DNA of 64,000 bases from Nematostella vectensis (lineage: Eukaryota > Cnidaria > Anthozoa > Actiniaria > Edwardsiidae). The first letter of the stretch is position 1, and each line of letters begins with the position of its first letter. The notes below the pieces were generated by a model, which was not told where the DNA came from, did not search any database, and saw only the letters and a list, made by a program, of their open reading frames with translations. A program made the position numbers and the translations under genes. This document shows, piece after piece, positions 46,050-57,616 of this stretch. Where the stretch lies: contig NC_064035.1 of assembly GCF_932526225.1 (NCBI RefSeq), positions 19,953,969 to 20,017,968 of the forward strand, in the 5' to 3' direction.

Positions 46050-48798
46050 ATGGCTACAATATTTGACTTCTCGCCTAAAGATTGGTACGAGGGGTTAGCA
46101 AACTATCTGGTGCTGGCGACGATTGCGATCATGGGGTTTTTCGTCACCATATCTATCATTCTCACTATAATACGGTGCTGCCAGAGGCTTGTGAACCAAG
46201 ACGGTTTCGATGCTCCAAATACGGTGCGTAGACAGTTGTATAGTCGTTTGTAGGGGAGGGGAGGGGGGGGGCAAGATGCCGTGCTTGTCGCAGCTCGTAT
46301 TCTCGGGGAGCGCAATTTCCCTTTAGCTACCAAAAGCGAACTTTCCTTAATATATTAGTAACAAAGATTTTAGAAACGAACTTACGCAGCGTCTTCTTTG
46401 CTATACAAGATTGCAGTAACTTTATAGTCAAAATATACTACGCAGTTTTTGCGTAACTCAGGTACCAGGCATTCGGGATTCCCGGACATGGACACAACAT
46501 CATCCTGGAGAGAAGGTGAGAAGAGGTAGTTTTACCTGAGGGTGGGAGGGGTGGTGACAATCGCAAAAATGTATGCATTACCGTAGCTACAAGGAGAGGA
46601 GGAAGGGGGGAGTAGACGATTTGCCACTTTTTTTTTACCACCCCTTAAACAGTTACCGCACATATTCTAATCATAATAACGTGGTGATGAGAGTGTTATT
46701 TCCACAGAAATCGAGGATGCTTTTTTATGCTTTGACTCCTCCGGTAAGGGATCAATAAAGATGGTGGATTGCCTATTGTTGATTCGTTCTCTTGGATACA
46801 ACCTATCGGAAGCTAAGATGCTTAACTACACGAGGTTGATGGGATATGCAGGTAGTAGTCAGATTGTATACTAAATTTGGGGGAGGGATTAAGAAGAAGG
46901 AAAAGGAGAAGAAGGCTAAGGAGTTATTTATAATAAAGCGGACAGGGAAATGGGGAAGGAGGAGCAGAGAAAGGAGAAGAAGAGGAAGAAGGGGAAGGAA
47001 AAAGAGAGGGAGAGAGAAGGGAGAGGGAGATATTTTGTTATAGAGACCCTCTATTGCTATAATGAAAATAATATCAACGTTTGCCCCATTTTCAATTTAG
47101 CAAACACTAAAGCAACGCTTCCAGAGATCAACGAGCTAATATCCCTTATTGACAAAGAGCAATGCGAGTCTTTTAGAGTTGAGATGCAAAGTGCTTACTC
47201 GCTATTTGACTCTGACAACAAGGGATACATTTGCTTGGAAGAGTTTAAAAGAGCATTTGGCTACACATGCGCCACAGATGAAGAGATCGCCGAGATCATG
47301 AGACTCGGGGACAAAGATGGTGATGGCAAGCTCGAATTTCAAGGTAGCTCCGAATAGATAAACAATCAGTATGAATCAGATTTGACCCTTATAGATAGTA
47401 ATTTGGGTGTCAACGGCACTCAACACTAAGAGATAGCACACTGGGTGTGGGAAAAGCAATTTTCACGTCTAAGAGATAGTACTACCGTTAGTTACCAACA
47501 GTCTCCTAAAAAAAGGCTTTTTGGGCGTTAGGTCAGACCCCCTAAGGGACAGCAGAATCGAAAGAATCTTTGAACACCCCCAAGGGATAGAAGAATCTAA
47601 AGAATTTTGTAACACCACCAAGGGATAGAAGAACCGAAAAGAATCTTTGAACACCAACTAATGGATAGAAGAATCGAAAAGAATCTTTAAACACCCACTA
47701 AGGGATATAACAATCGAAAATAATCTTTGAACACCAACTAATGGATAGAACAATAGAAAAGAATCTTTAAACACCCACTAAGGGATAGAACAATCTAAAA
47801 GAATCTTTAAACACCCACTAAGGGATAGAACAATCGAAAAGAATCTTTAAACACCCACTAAGGGATAGAACAATCGAAAAGAATCTTTAAACACCCACTA
47901 AGGGATAGAACAATCGAAAAGAATCTTTAAACACCCCCTTAGGGGATAGCAGAATCGAAAGATCTTTGAACACTCACTAAGGGATAGCAGTATCGAAAAG
48001 AATCTTTGAACACCCCCTTAGGGGATAGCAGAATCTAAAGATCTTTGAACACCCACTAAGAGATAGCAGTATCGAAAAGAATCTTTGAACACCCCCCTAG
48101 GGGATAGCAGAATAGAAAAAGAATCTTTGAACACCCACTAAGGGATAGCAGTATCGAAAAGAATCTTTGAACACCCCCCTAGGGGATAGCAGAATAGGGA
48201 AGAATCTTTGAACACCCACTAAGGAAAAGAAGAATCGAAAAGAATCTTTGAACACCCGCCTAGATAGCAGAATCGAAAAGAATCTTTGAACACCCACTAA
48301 GGGATAGCAGTATCGAAAAGAATCTTTGAACACCTATTAAGGGATAGAACAATCGAAAGAATCTTTGAACATTCCCCCCCCCCCTTTGGGGACAGCAGAA
48401 TCAAAAAGAATCTTTGAACATCCCCACTAAGGGACAGCAGAATCGAAAAGAGTTATAACGGGACTACTGGAGTTTTTTCTGGGCTTTCTGCGCTTCTTTC
48501 CCATAGCATGTGCTATAATCTGGGTGTTGTTGAAGCCGGGTACAGGAACGAGCAATTACCGTAAAAGAAGAAAGCCAAACGTGTCGAGCGTTATTTTAGA
48601 AAGCGATGGTTGGAACCTTAGGCTAGCGAGCTCAGTTTTAACTCTCTTTACAAGACCTCCATTTATGTTTAATTTACATATAAAGGACGATGCTGAAAAC
48701 GATCTAATTAAGATAATATGTTGTTTTGTTTTTCAGATTTTCGACGGCTGATGCTACCCGTGGATAGTATTGAACAAATGACCGCCTCAGCATCGTAA
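46050..48798 (+). CDS. single-pass membrane protein with two C-terminal EF-hands
   Basis: Exons 46050 to about 46227, 47101-47343 and 48737-48798 join in phase to about 160 residues. The N-terminus (MATIFDFSPKDWYEGLANYL) leads into a hydrophobic helix (about 20-41, LVLATIAIMGFFVTISIILT). A linker follows, then an EF-hand pair. Loop 1 is DSDNKGYICLEE, with Lys instead of an oxygen ligand at position 5. Loop 2 is DKDGDGKLEFQD, canonical except for Asp rather than Glu at position 12; the last codon of that loop is split by the final intron. The first-exon donor is uncertain: GTAGAC (46228), GTCGTT (46243) and GTTTGT (46246) all give the same phase. The acceptor before the ATG (CTTTAG at 46047) suggests a 5' UTR intron. 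Likely a membrane-tethered calcium sensor; I know no named orthologue. Confidence 0.72.
47553..48444. repeat. 40-bp minisatellite in the last intron of the EF-hand gene
   Basis: About 22 units of 38-41 bp (AAGGGATAGCAGAATCGAAA plus AGAATCTTTGAACACCCACT). Units with AACAATCG and with CCCCTTAGG variants form separate sub-blocks. Confidence 0.92.
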
Positions 48799-48835
48799 CC
48801 GAACGCAAAAACAGACACGTACACAGACGACAAAA

Positions 48836-48867
<32 letters not shown>

Positions 48868-49235
48868 GGTCTCTTTAATTAAAGGACCGTCAAAACTTTA
48901 CTTTTTGTATGATACCCCTGACTGCGCACTCTCCCCCACCCCATGAGCATTTCCTGGGTACGCACATAAAAAACGTGTGAATCCGACAGGGGCTGTACGG
49001 AAAACGAAAAGAAAGGCACAAAATCTTACTAAATAAAAGTTACTTCAATCCCCTCCGTATGTAAAGGCCAAGCAGGAACGCAGTGTATGAGTAGGAGCTT
49101 ACCATTGTATTTGATTTGCACTTCAGTTTCAGTTTATCACTTTACAAGAGTATATATAATAAGTATAATAAAATTGAAAAAAAAAAACAGCAGAGATGAT
49201 AACGAGACCTATATTTTCGTGCATGTTTTTGGAAT
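48799..49235. other. intergenic; (GT)n and poly-G tract
   Basis: A short GT microsatellite leads into a run of 19 G at 48851-48869. No exon is seen between the convergent EF-hand gene and OGG1. Confidence 0.6.
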
Positions 49236-52015
49236 CTATTTCTTTGTTCTCTTTGTAGGTTTCTTTGTCTGACCTTTCCCCGGAGCTTCTCTCTATGACA
49301 GAATAAAAATAAATTAAGAGAGTATTCTGGAAGTGAAAACAACTTAAAAACGGGATCTATCCCCATTTTAATAAAATTCAGTTTGTGAGATGATGTAGAT
49401 TTTATTGCTTTTAAATTACAGTGGCCCCTCTACTAAGCTGTGTGTTGTTTTTATCTATCCCTTTCATTCCTTTATAGATTAACTACTGACAGTAGCCTTG
49501 GGCTGCCTGTGCTGTCATCTACACACCTTTGGCATTACATTTACCCGGCTAGACTTAAGTGTTTTCTTAATTGGGTTTAGAACCCCATCCATATTACATC
49601 AATATTAGCAATAGGGTCAAATTGGCCCTGGGGACGGGTGGCCCTGTGTTTTAGCATGTACATCGGGCCTCTCACCTCAGCTGAAACGGGTTAGATTCCT
49701 GGTAAGACATGGATAGTATCTTTCTGTTTCTCGTCCTGAATTTGACTTGTTGAAAGTATGTGAGCTTACTAGAAGCTAGTGCTCCTCAGTCCCAAAATGA
49801 GACATTCTTAATACATACATAATAGGATTTAAATGTGAAGTGATTGGACAGTATAAACATAAATGCTACAGTATATATATATATATATTTTCTTTTACCT
49901 TGTTTGGTTTTGTTGGAAGCGTTTTTGATTGAGGAGCTGCTGAATGCAAAGCTTGAAATTTCTTCAAATCTGCACAAAACAGCACCTATAGACAATGTAA
50001 AGATTGACTAAAAGAAGATTGACTTTAAAGAAGTCATGCTTGTCATCCATCATCAACAATACCCCCTGATTCCATCCTCCCCTCCCAAGGTGCAACTTCG
50101 AAGCTACTTAATTCTGCTTAATAATAGTATGACAACATTGTCAACATTCTCTCTCCATCAAATTGTCATGACATGAAAACTTGACAAAGTAATTAAGTGG
50201 AATAAAGTCATCAAAGATAACAGAACTTCCTGTAAAATAAAGACAAGGGCAAGTGTGTAACAAGGATTGGCTGAGAGGGGGGGCAGTCATAGACATGAAA
50301 AAAAATAGGATAGCATTTGACAATAATGGTACCAGTTGCAGTATTGCAATGGTAAAAAAAATACACTAAACTAAAAACTCACAGAGTGTGCCCAGCCTGC
50401 ATACTCTCCAAACAAACATCTGTAATGGTCCCCTGGGTAGACAAAGGAAAATAGATAGCACTTTACTATGCAATAGTACAATGGATAATGGTTTAGTGCT
50501 AATTTTGAAAATAGAAATAATATCTTGTTTTTCTGCTTTCAACTCACCTATCTGTAGATAGAGCTTGTCTGTAAGAGTCTTGTTTTTTAATAAGTTTGGC
50601 ATGTAACACTTAGCTGTTATCTGCCAAACATGTGTGTCTACTGGGATTGCAGAATGCTTGTCCAGGGACATTAGGCACACACAGTCAGCAACCTTGGATC
50701 CAATGCCTGGCAGTTTACACAGTGCTAAAGGCATGAAAAAGAAATGTCAGTAATTAAATAATGTATCAGTTGTGATACATTTTATTAGCAAGTCTATCCA
50801 AACAGGGGGGGGGGGGGGGGGCAAGTTATGACATAATACTGTAACTGTGGGGTGTGGGGGCCTCATTAGATCTGCAAGTACCTTTGCAGCTGTTACTGGA
50901 AACCCCAACCCAGACCAACATGGGGCATGGTTGGGAATTGGTGGTAGATAGTCTGTGTTTCTTGCCTCAGGGGGAGGGGAATAGTAAATTTTAGGCTTTG
51001 CTTTGCCTGAGGGGTTGGGGGATGATTTTAAAATAGAAAGAGAGAGCCTGGTGTGGGATATATATTTTACGCTATTCTGAATTGGGTTATGGTCCTGGAA
51101 ATGTTTAAGAATCGGGAAAAGATATCATCTGCTTCTGCGGCAAACCAAATCATGATGCAGTTATAATTGGCTGTGATTCTGCACGCTGTCGCATGAAGTG
51201 GTACCACATACGCTGTGTTAAAATCAGAATGGCTACATTTCGCAACCCCTTCCCTAGCCCCTACCCACATACCCCCAGCAACACACACCTGAATGGGCAT
51301 CCTGATAGCTCTGTTTCCGCAAAGATAACAGCCAATCCTGGCCGCCATATTCTGTTATTAGTTGTGCGCTCTTATTTATGAACTTTGCTCGATACCCAAA
51401 GCCCATGGAGCGCAAGTCTTGCTCTACCTTAGGGTCAGCAAGTGAAGAAACAGTTGGAAAGCTAAAGTAATCAATACCATCAACACTTGCCACTTTTTCG
51501 CCATATTTCGAGCACATTTTTTTGATCATGCTTGTTATGCGCGATATATTGTTATTGGAGGAACAAATAAAACTAAAAAGATTCTCTACCGGCTCTTGTC
51601 TTAAAGTGCGTATTCCTGTAAAAGATTTTGCAACTTTGGAGAAATTGATGTCCGCAGCGCTCCACTTTTCATACAAGTCTTGCAAATCGATATTTAGCTG
51701 GAAGTAATCTGTAAGTATCGCCTCATAATCATTCCAATTTTGATTGTCATCAGAGCTAGTTCTTTCGCCCTGTAAAGAAGACTGTTCTGAGGAACACGGC
51801 TTTATTGATGATGTAACTGCTGGTACAGGATCGTGTAAAGTGTAGTAAAGAAATTCAGCATCTTGCTTGAGTGTCCATACTTTGCCCCGTAACACGCTTC
51901 GCCATTCTCTCTCACTCGTCTCGTGCCAACGAAAAGACTGCCCGGCTGATAGAACGACATCCAAACGAACCTGGGATGCTTTACAGGGGATACGGCGCCA
52001 TGCAACAGAAGACAT
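49236..52015 (-). CDS. OGG1: 8-oxoguanine DNA glycosylase/AP lyase
   Basis: Excises 8-oxoguanine opposite cytosine and nicks the abasic site in base-excision repair, in nucleus and mitochondria. Exons in transcript order: 52015-51289, 50724-50548, 50432-50383, 49985-49899 and 49292-49236. They join in phase to 365 residues; the human alpha form has 345. The N-terminal OGG fold ([18 protein letters not shown]) is followed by [17 protein letters not shown]. The helix-hairpin-helix [15 protein letters not shown] holds the catalytic Lys (about 253, human K249), and PVDTHVW holds the catalytic Asp (about 272, human D268). [16 protein letters not shown] closes the domain. The Lys-rich tail (KKPTKRTKK) may act as a nuclear signal. 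The frame extends 32 codons upstream to an ATG at 52111 with a very hydrophobic stretch. I chose 52015 by homology. The 3' end of PISD lies 0.4 kb upstream. Confidence 0.95.
49636..49710 (+). pseudogene. tRNA-like relic (possibly a SINE head)
   Basis: GGGCCTCTCACCTCAGC resembles a Glu-type anticodon arm with CTC, and GGGTTAGATTCCTGG resembles a mutated T-arm/B-box (GGTTCGATTCC expected). The 5' half is poorly conserved. It lies just 3' of OGG1's fourth exon, inside an intron. Not a functional tRNA gene. Confidence 0.35.
50805..50821 (+). repeat. poly-G tract (17 bp)
   Basis: An uninterrupted G-run in the first OGG1 intron, on the non-template side of the gene as transcribed (the transcript carries C). 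Confidence 0.9.
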
Positions 52016-52426
52016 ACCACAAACAAATAAGAAAACACAGCAATAGACAACGATCACAAATAAAAGGAACAAAGAACGGCAATTCGCAAGTAGGTCAGCG
52101 GTTACAAGCACAGGAAACCCATCGAGGGGGGTTTGTATAAAAAAACCTTTTAAGGTGGGGCGAGTAATGTCAGCGGATGCGTTCTGAAAATTTCAGAGAC
52201 GCCCTATATTATCCCAGTAACTCTCAAATCATTACGGTAATAATATCGAAGTATCTAACAACAAATTGTTACAAAAAGTGTTTTGATACAATTTGAATTT
52301 TCTTTAATATTTCAAGACCTGGTAGAGTGGCCACTAAATAGAGGTACCTATGTAGGTCTTACTCGAAACTAAAACCCATACTGCCAACAATACATGGTAT
52401 CATTCATATAGATTATTTACAATGCT
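52016..52426. other. PISD-OGG1 spacer
   Basis: This 411-bp spacer must hold the PISD 3' UTR and the OGG1 promoter or 5' UTR. I found no clear AATAAA in the PISD direction and no TATA box. Confidence 0.5.
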
Positions 52427-55400
52427 TTACATTTCTGAATCTAATGTGAGTTCACCTAGACGCTGTCCATATTTGATTTTTTGGCCTGGTTCAACACAAA
52501 ACCTAAAATTCTCTGGAGCTTCAAAGACCAGCACAATAGTGGAGCCAAGCTTGAATCCCCCAATCTGGTCTCCTTTCGCAAGTGAGCGCCCTTGTTTCTC
52601 CCCATTTCCATCAAACATGATCTCCGAGTATGACCCTGGTATAAATGGCACAGCTTGGTTTGTTCTGAGTCCCTGGGGAAAGAGAAGGCTTTCAATGAGT
52701 ACACTTATCATCATAATAGTAATTGGTACATTTCAAAAGAGGCAAAGTATGTTTCTGAGATCCTTTACAGTACAAATTATAGCAGTTACCCAAAATTTGT
52801 TCACATGTCACATATGGTTGCAATGGTAGCCAAATTACCTCATCAAAATTGACATAAATTGAGCCAACATTTGTAGCTCCCACAGCAGCAAAGGCAAAGT
52901 AGCCATGATCCCATGTGCCATTGATCACCACACGCTCATTATGGTTGAATAGTCCGCTGATGATTCTTTGTACTCCTGGATGGACAGATAGTAGCTCACC
53001 TAGACAACAACAAAACACTTGGCAAATCAGCAACACTACAAACTGAAAGGATCTCCATTCTCACTCAAATGAGTGTAATGTGTCACGAAAATGTGAACTA
53101 TAAAATTACATGACTATTTTTCAAAATTTCAGTCATGTTTTCCCCAGCAGAAAAAGGACTTTTAAAATATTTAAAAATTTCCCTATAATTCAACATTCCT
53201 TCCTCTTGATGCACTATAATTACAATATAATTATATTCTGTGTGCTCTGCAGCTAAAAACATGGTTAAGTCTTGAAAATATAATATAAACTTATTTCAAA
53301 TAAGGTTGCACTCGCAAAAGCATACAGTAGTAACCCGCATTGCTTTGTAGGGAACATTGCTAAATCCTGGTCTTTGGCACATGGATTCTCCTAGTGCAAC
53401 CTTATTTAAAGGTGTATACAAACCTGGAAAATGCAACCTTACTTGAAATAGGTGCATACATACCCGGAAAGTGCCTCCGTTGCCTGACATTCCAGTCTGC
53501 TGGAGAGTGAAATGCATGGTAATCTCCAGGCGCAAGGTAAATCACGCAATGGAAAAACTTCTTGCCATTATCTGGCTTATTGTCTTTGTATCTAGGGAAT
53601 CCAGGCCCTAGAAATGCTTCTAATGAATAAGTTACACCCTTCACTTGTTCCACAACGTCACCATGGACCTCTCCACAATGCAACAAGCAACCGTCTGTTG
53701 GGCAAGTCTGCAAGGAAGTGAGAAGGGTCATAATCTTTGTTGTTCTTCAACATAGTACAATCCAAGATAGAATAAGGACACATGAATACAGTGAGAGCCT
53801 TGGTTTAAGACAAATCTACACCAAGACTCTCGCAAATAGCAGACTCACAAATACTAGACTCACAAATACCAGACTCACAAATAACAGATCAACAAACATT
53901 GAATCAAAGATTCAATGATTCACTGAATTCTGCAATTCACACTACTTATTGCACCTGGCTGCTTATCGCACCTGGCTGCTCACAAATAACAGACTCACAA
54001 ATACTAGACTCACAAATACTAGACTCACAAAATAACAGACTCTTGTAAGCACTAGACTAACAAATAACAAATAACAGACTCTTGTAAATACTAGACTCGC
54101 AAATACCAGACTCACAAATACTAGACTCGCAAATACTAGACTCGCAAATACTAGACTCACAAATAACAGACTCTTGTAAGCACTAGACTAACAAATTACA
54201 GACTCTTGTAAATACTAGACTAACAAATACAAGACTCACAAATACTAGACTCACAAATGACAGACTCTTGTAAGCATTAGACTTGCAAATAACAGACTCA
54301 CAAATAACAGACTATTGTAAATACTATGCTCACAGATAACAGACTCTTGTAAATACTATGCTCACAGATAACCGACTCTTGTAAATACTAGGCTCACAGA
54401 TAACCGACTCTTGTAAATACTATGCTCACAGATAACCGACTCTTGTAAATACTAGGCTCACAGATAACCGACTCTTGTAAATACTAGGCTCACAGATAAC
54501 CAACTCTTGTAAATACTAGGCTCACAGATAACCGACTCTTGTAAATACTAGGCTCACAGATAACCGACTCTTGTAAATACTAGGCTCACAGATAACGGAC
54601 TCTTGTAAATACTAGGCTCACAGATATCCGACTCTTGTAAATACTAGGCTCACAGATAACCGACTCTTGTAAATACTAGGCTCACAGATAACCGACTCTT
54701 GTAAATACTAGGCTCACAGATAACCGACTCTTGTAAATACTAGGCTCTGAGATAACCGACTCTTGTAAATACTAGGCTCACAGATAACCGACTCTTGTAA
54801 ATACTAGGCTCACAGATAACCGACTCTTGTAAATACTAGGCTCACAGATAACCGACTCTTGTAAATACTAGGCTCACAGATAACAGACTCTTGTAAATAC
54901 TAGGCTCACAGATAACAGACTCTTGTAAATACTATGCTCACAGATAACAGACTATTGTAAATACTAGGCTCACAGATAACAGACTCTTGTAAATACTATG
55001 CTCACAGATAACCGACTCTTGTAAATACTAGGCTCACAGATAACCGGCTCTTACAAATACTAGTGATACTACCTCTTACTTTTTGTTAGAGATTCTTAGG
55101 AGATAAAGGACTTCAAAACGAAAAAACACCTTTTTTTCCTTTTTTTAGCCTGACACTTTCTTAGATTCCTTTATGACCTGTGCTTTGTAAATGATATGGA
55201 AAACTATATGAAAAAAAGATTTACCAGCACTGCAGATGTATCAATTGGCCTGGAGCCAGGTTTCAACTCTCTACAAAAAAATGATCCTAGATTTGGATAG
55301 CTTTTAATGTCCTCTACAACAGCTTCTTCAAGATTACAAGCAAACTTCCAAGCGTACAACCCAATAACAGGTGTTCTCAGCCAGACTGGCAGTTCTATGT

Positions 55401-57616
55401 CATTTACTCTTCCCCAAGCACGAGACACGGCACGGAATGGTAACTTCCTATATAGTGAAACCTGTCGAAAAAGGAAACATAGTTAGAATATTTTCCTTAA
55501 GTTTACAATGTTTAGTACAACACAAAAAGTTCAGCAAATCTTGACTATAGCCATGGCTATTACACTAGGTTACTCTAGGTTAAAGAGGGCCAATCAGGCC
55601 GCCGTTTTACGCTCACTGCACAATACCAAGTGACTCAAAGAATCCTATTGGCTAATTCAAACAAGTAACCAAGAAATTTTCAATCAAATAATAACAGCAA
55701 ACTTAAGATTCCTGACAAGTCTATGACAGCACACACATTGTATTTCCCTTGGCACTAAAAGAATAGGATGGTAGTGTGCGCAGAAATCTTGCGTGTGTGC
55801 CATCGTAGACTTTCCGCCGTCACTAATTTTAAGTTTGCTAATCACAGTGACTATGATGATGATAACAAAAGTAATAATGGTAGGATGTCTGCATATACCC
55901 AGAGAGGCTCTTCATTTGACAGAGAAGCTAGGTAAAAGCTTACTACTATCACAGAACTAAATAAAGACCTACTACTATATGTTTACATTTCTTTATGATT
56001 AGGAAGACTTATAATACTTTTATTCTAGTATGTTTAAAACCCTATTAACTATCATTATATCATCAATAAATATAATTAACCAAGCATATCAGACTGGTGA
56101 CAGAATGGTGGAGGGGTATTTTAAATTTTTCCTACAAGGAGTGGTTCGATCAACATTCTTTTGAAAGTTGTTTTTAGATACCAGCTGGCTGTCCTTGGGT
56201 ATTTTTGGAACTGACTAGAACTAGAATAATTTGTGAAAATTATTCAGAAGTAATGCTATACCATAGCATACAGATACACTCAACAGATACTCACAAGCCA
56301 TTGGTCAGCGATGAGATCTCCTGGTGCACTGGAGAGAATCTTTCGTTGTTCTCTCTTCTTGATATGTGAATACTGCTGATAGCAGATGTATGCAAACCCT
56401 ACACTTGCAGGTATGCTGAACCACCGTAAGGTTGCCAAGTATCTTCTTAATCCATGACTAAATCGCCAGGAACCTAAGGAAATGTTTCAATCCATCATTA
56501 AAACAATCAATACATACTATAACTAGTACGGTGATACTTCAGCCCCTCTAGTGATGGGGACAATCAAATGGAGATTGGTAAATTAATTTGTCACTTAATG
56601 TGGCTGGTTTGTACACATATGATTATTTTTCTATTTGTTATACAGGATTTTTCAATATAGCAGGCACCAACCCAAATGAAATATGTTCAATTAAAAGATG
56701 TTTTCAATCAACAGAACAAATAATCGATATTAATCGATTCCAATTGATACAATTAACAAGTTCTGACAGCATCGGTAATAATAATAGCAGATAAATTGTG
56801 ATGTTAATCGATAATTAACTTACTAACTAATAACCAATTACCAATTAATTAATAAATTGATATGATAAATTGGGAAAGATCGATTATTATCGATCTTCCG
56901 ATACAATTGATATCAATCGACTGGATTTTATATGTTGATTGTTTTTATCTTTCTTTTTATTGAAAACACCAGGGGCTACTGTACGAATAAGCAATTCGTC
57001 CAAAGATTATACTCAAGCATGATCAAAACACAAATCAAAACAAAACACAAATCTCTGCTTCCGATAAAAATACATTATAAATTTCTAAATGTTTATAATA
57101 CCCAAAATCACGATAAATTGAACAAGAATTGTGTTAAGTACAAAACCTCGTGTTCCTTGCTCGAACGATGAGGCAGACGAACTAGCGAAGCGTGAACCTA
57201 AACCGCCGAGTTTAAGTAGATTAGAGCTGTTTCTTTTCCCTGCAAGTCTCGCAGGTAATACTAGTGGTCCAAAATATAATGTTGGCCATGGAGTATATCG
57301 ATAATATGTCACTATTCGGGACATGTTTTGCGAGAAATTCCAGATTTCATCACCGTGTGCACAACGACGCCATTAAAATGATGTGAAATACCGCTGTACG
57401 GTTGTAACGGAGCCGTCGATCGATCAATCCGGCCAATCAAAAAAATATATACATGGTAGGCTTACTGTTATTATTACCTGTTGAACCATAATCTGGTAGA
57501 CCAAACATCTTTGACCAGGAGTAAGGCATACTGCAGCTAGCGAACAGAATCAGCGTAAAAAGAATCAACACCACTGCCTGGGCATTGAACCGGACATCGC
57601 AGTTCAAACCAGGCAT
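52427..57616 (-). CDS. PISD: phosphatidylserine decarboxylase proenzyme
   Basis: Converts phosphatidylserine to phosphatidylethanolamine, typically at the inner mitochondrial membrane. Exons in transcript order: 57616-57478, 56473-56295, 55461-55225, 53707-53464, 52999-52839 and 52672-52427. They give 401 residues in phase. Family signatures include [57 protein letters not shown], the catalytic-site motif [12 protein letters not shown] (about 246-257) and [11 protein letters not shown]. The autocleavage motif LGST lies at about 362-365; its Ser becomes the pyruvoyl group of the short alpha chain. This first exon encodes a hydrophobic segment ([14 protein letters not shown]). A second possible first exon (57324-57147) encodes a presequence-like N-terminus. 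One intron is almost entirely tandem repeats. Confidence 0.95.
53800..55070. repeat. PISD: 15-bp then 32-bp minisatellites in a PISD intron
   Basis: About 53830-54310 is built of ACTCACAAATACTAG-like 15-bp units. From about 54310 a 32-bp unit (CTCACAGATAACCGACTCTT plus GTAAATACTAGG) repeats about 23 times. The 32-bp unit looks like two 15-mers fused and diverged, so one array probably gave rise to the other. Both fill the intron between PISD exons ending at 55225 and starting at 53707. Confidence 0.9.
56690..56935. repeat. AT-rich cluster of ATCGAT palindromes
   Basis: Several ATCGAT and related motifs occur within 250 bp, including the hairpin GATCGATTATTATCGATC and AATTGATATCAAT. The cluster lies in a PISD intron near both candidate first exons. 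Confidence 0.6.
57147..57324 (-). CDS. PISD: candidate alternative first exon of PISD
   Basis: An ATG at 57324 opens 59 codons plus one base, ending at CGAG then GTTTTG. Its phase matches the second PISD exon at 56473, so splicing would give a 414-residue isoform. The N-terminus ([20 protein letters not shown]) and the following stretch ([15 protein letters not shown]) hold Arg and Lys but no acidic residue until the very end. That is typical of a mitochondrial presequence. The donor is weak (GTTTTG), which lowers confidence. Confidence 0.5.

Noticed and set aside
46846-47357. A 135-codon frame starting in Lys/Arg-rich sequence and running into the EF-hand exon
   Set aside because: The part before 47101 is a purine-rich stretch ending in a good acceptor (TTTCAATTTAG). 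The EF-hand exon fits the splice model with the upstream membrane exon better, and the 3' extension past 47343 crosses a good donor.
50366-50432. OGG1 exon starting at the ATTACAG acceptor (about 50418)
   Set aside because: That acceptor breaks the frame. The acceptor 14 bases upstream (CTACCCAG) gives [18 protein letters not shown], which matches the family.
52016-52111. OGG1 start at the upstream ATG (52111)
   Set aside because: It would add 32 very hydrophobic residues with no family counterpart. The ATG at 52015 aligns better with the family start. It is kept only as an alternative.
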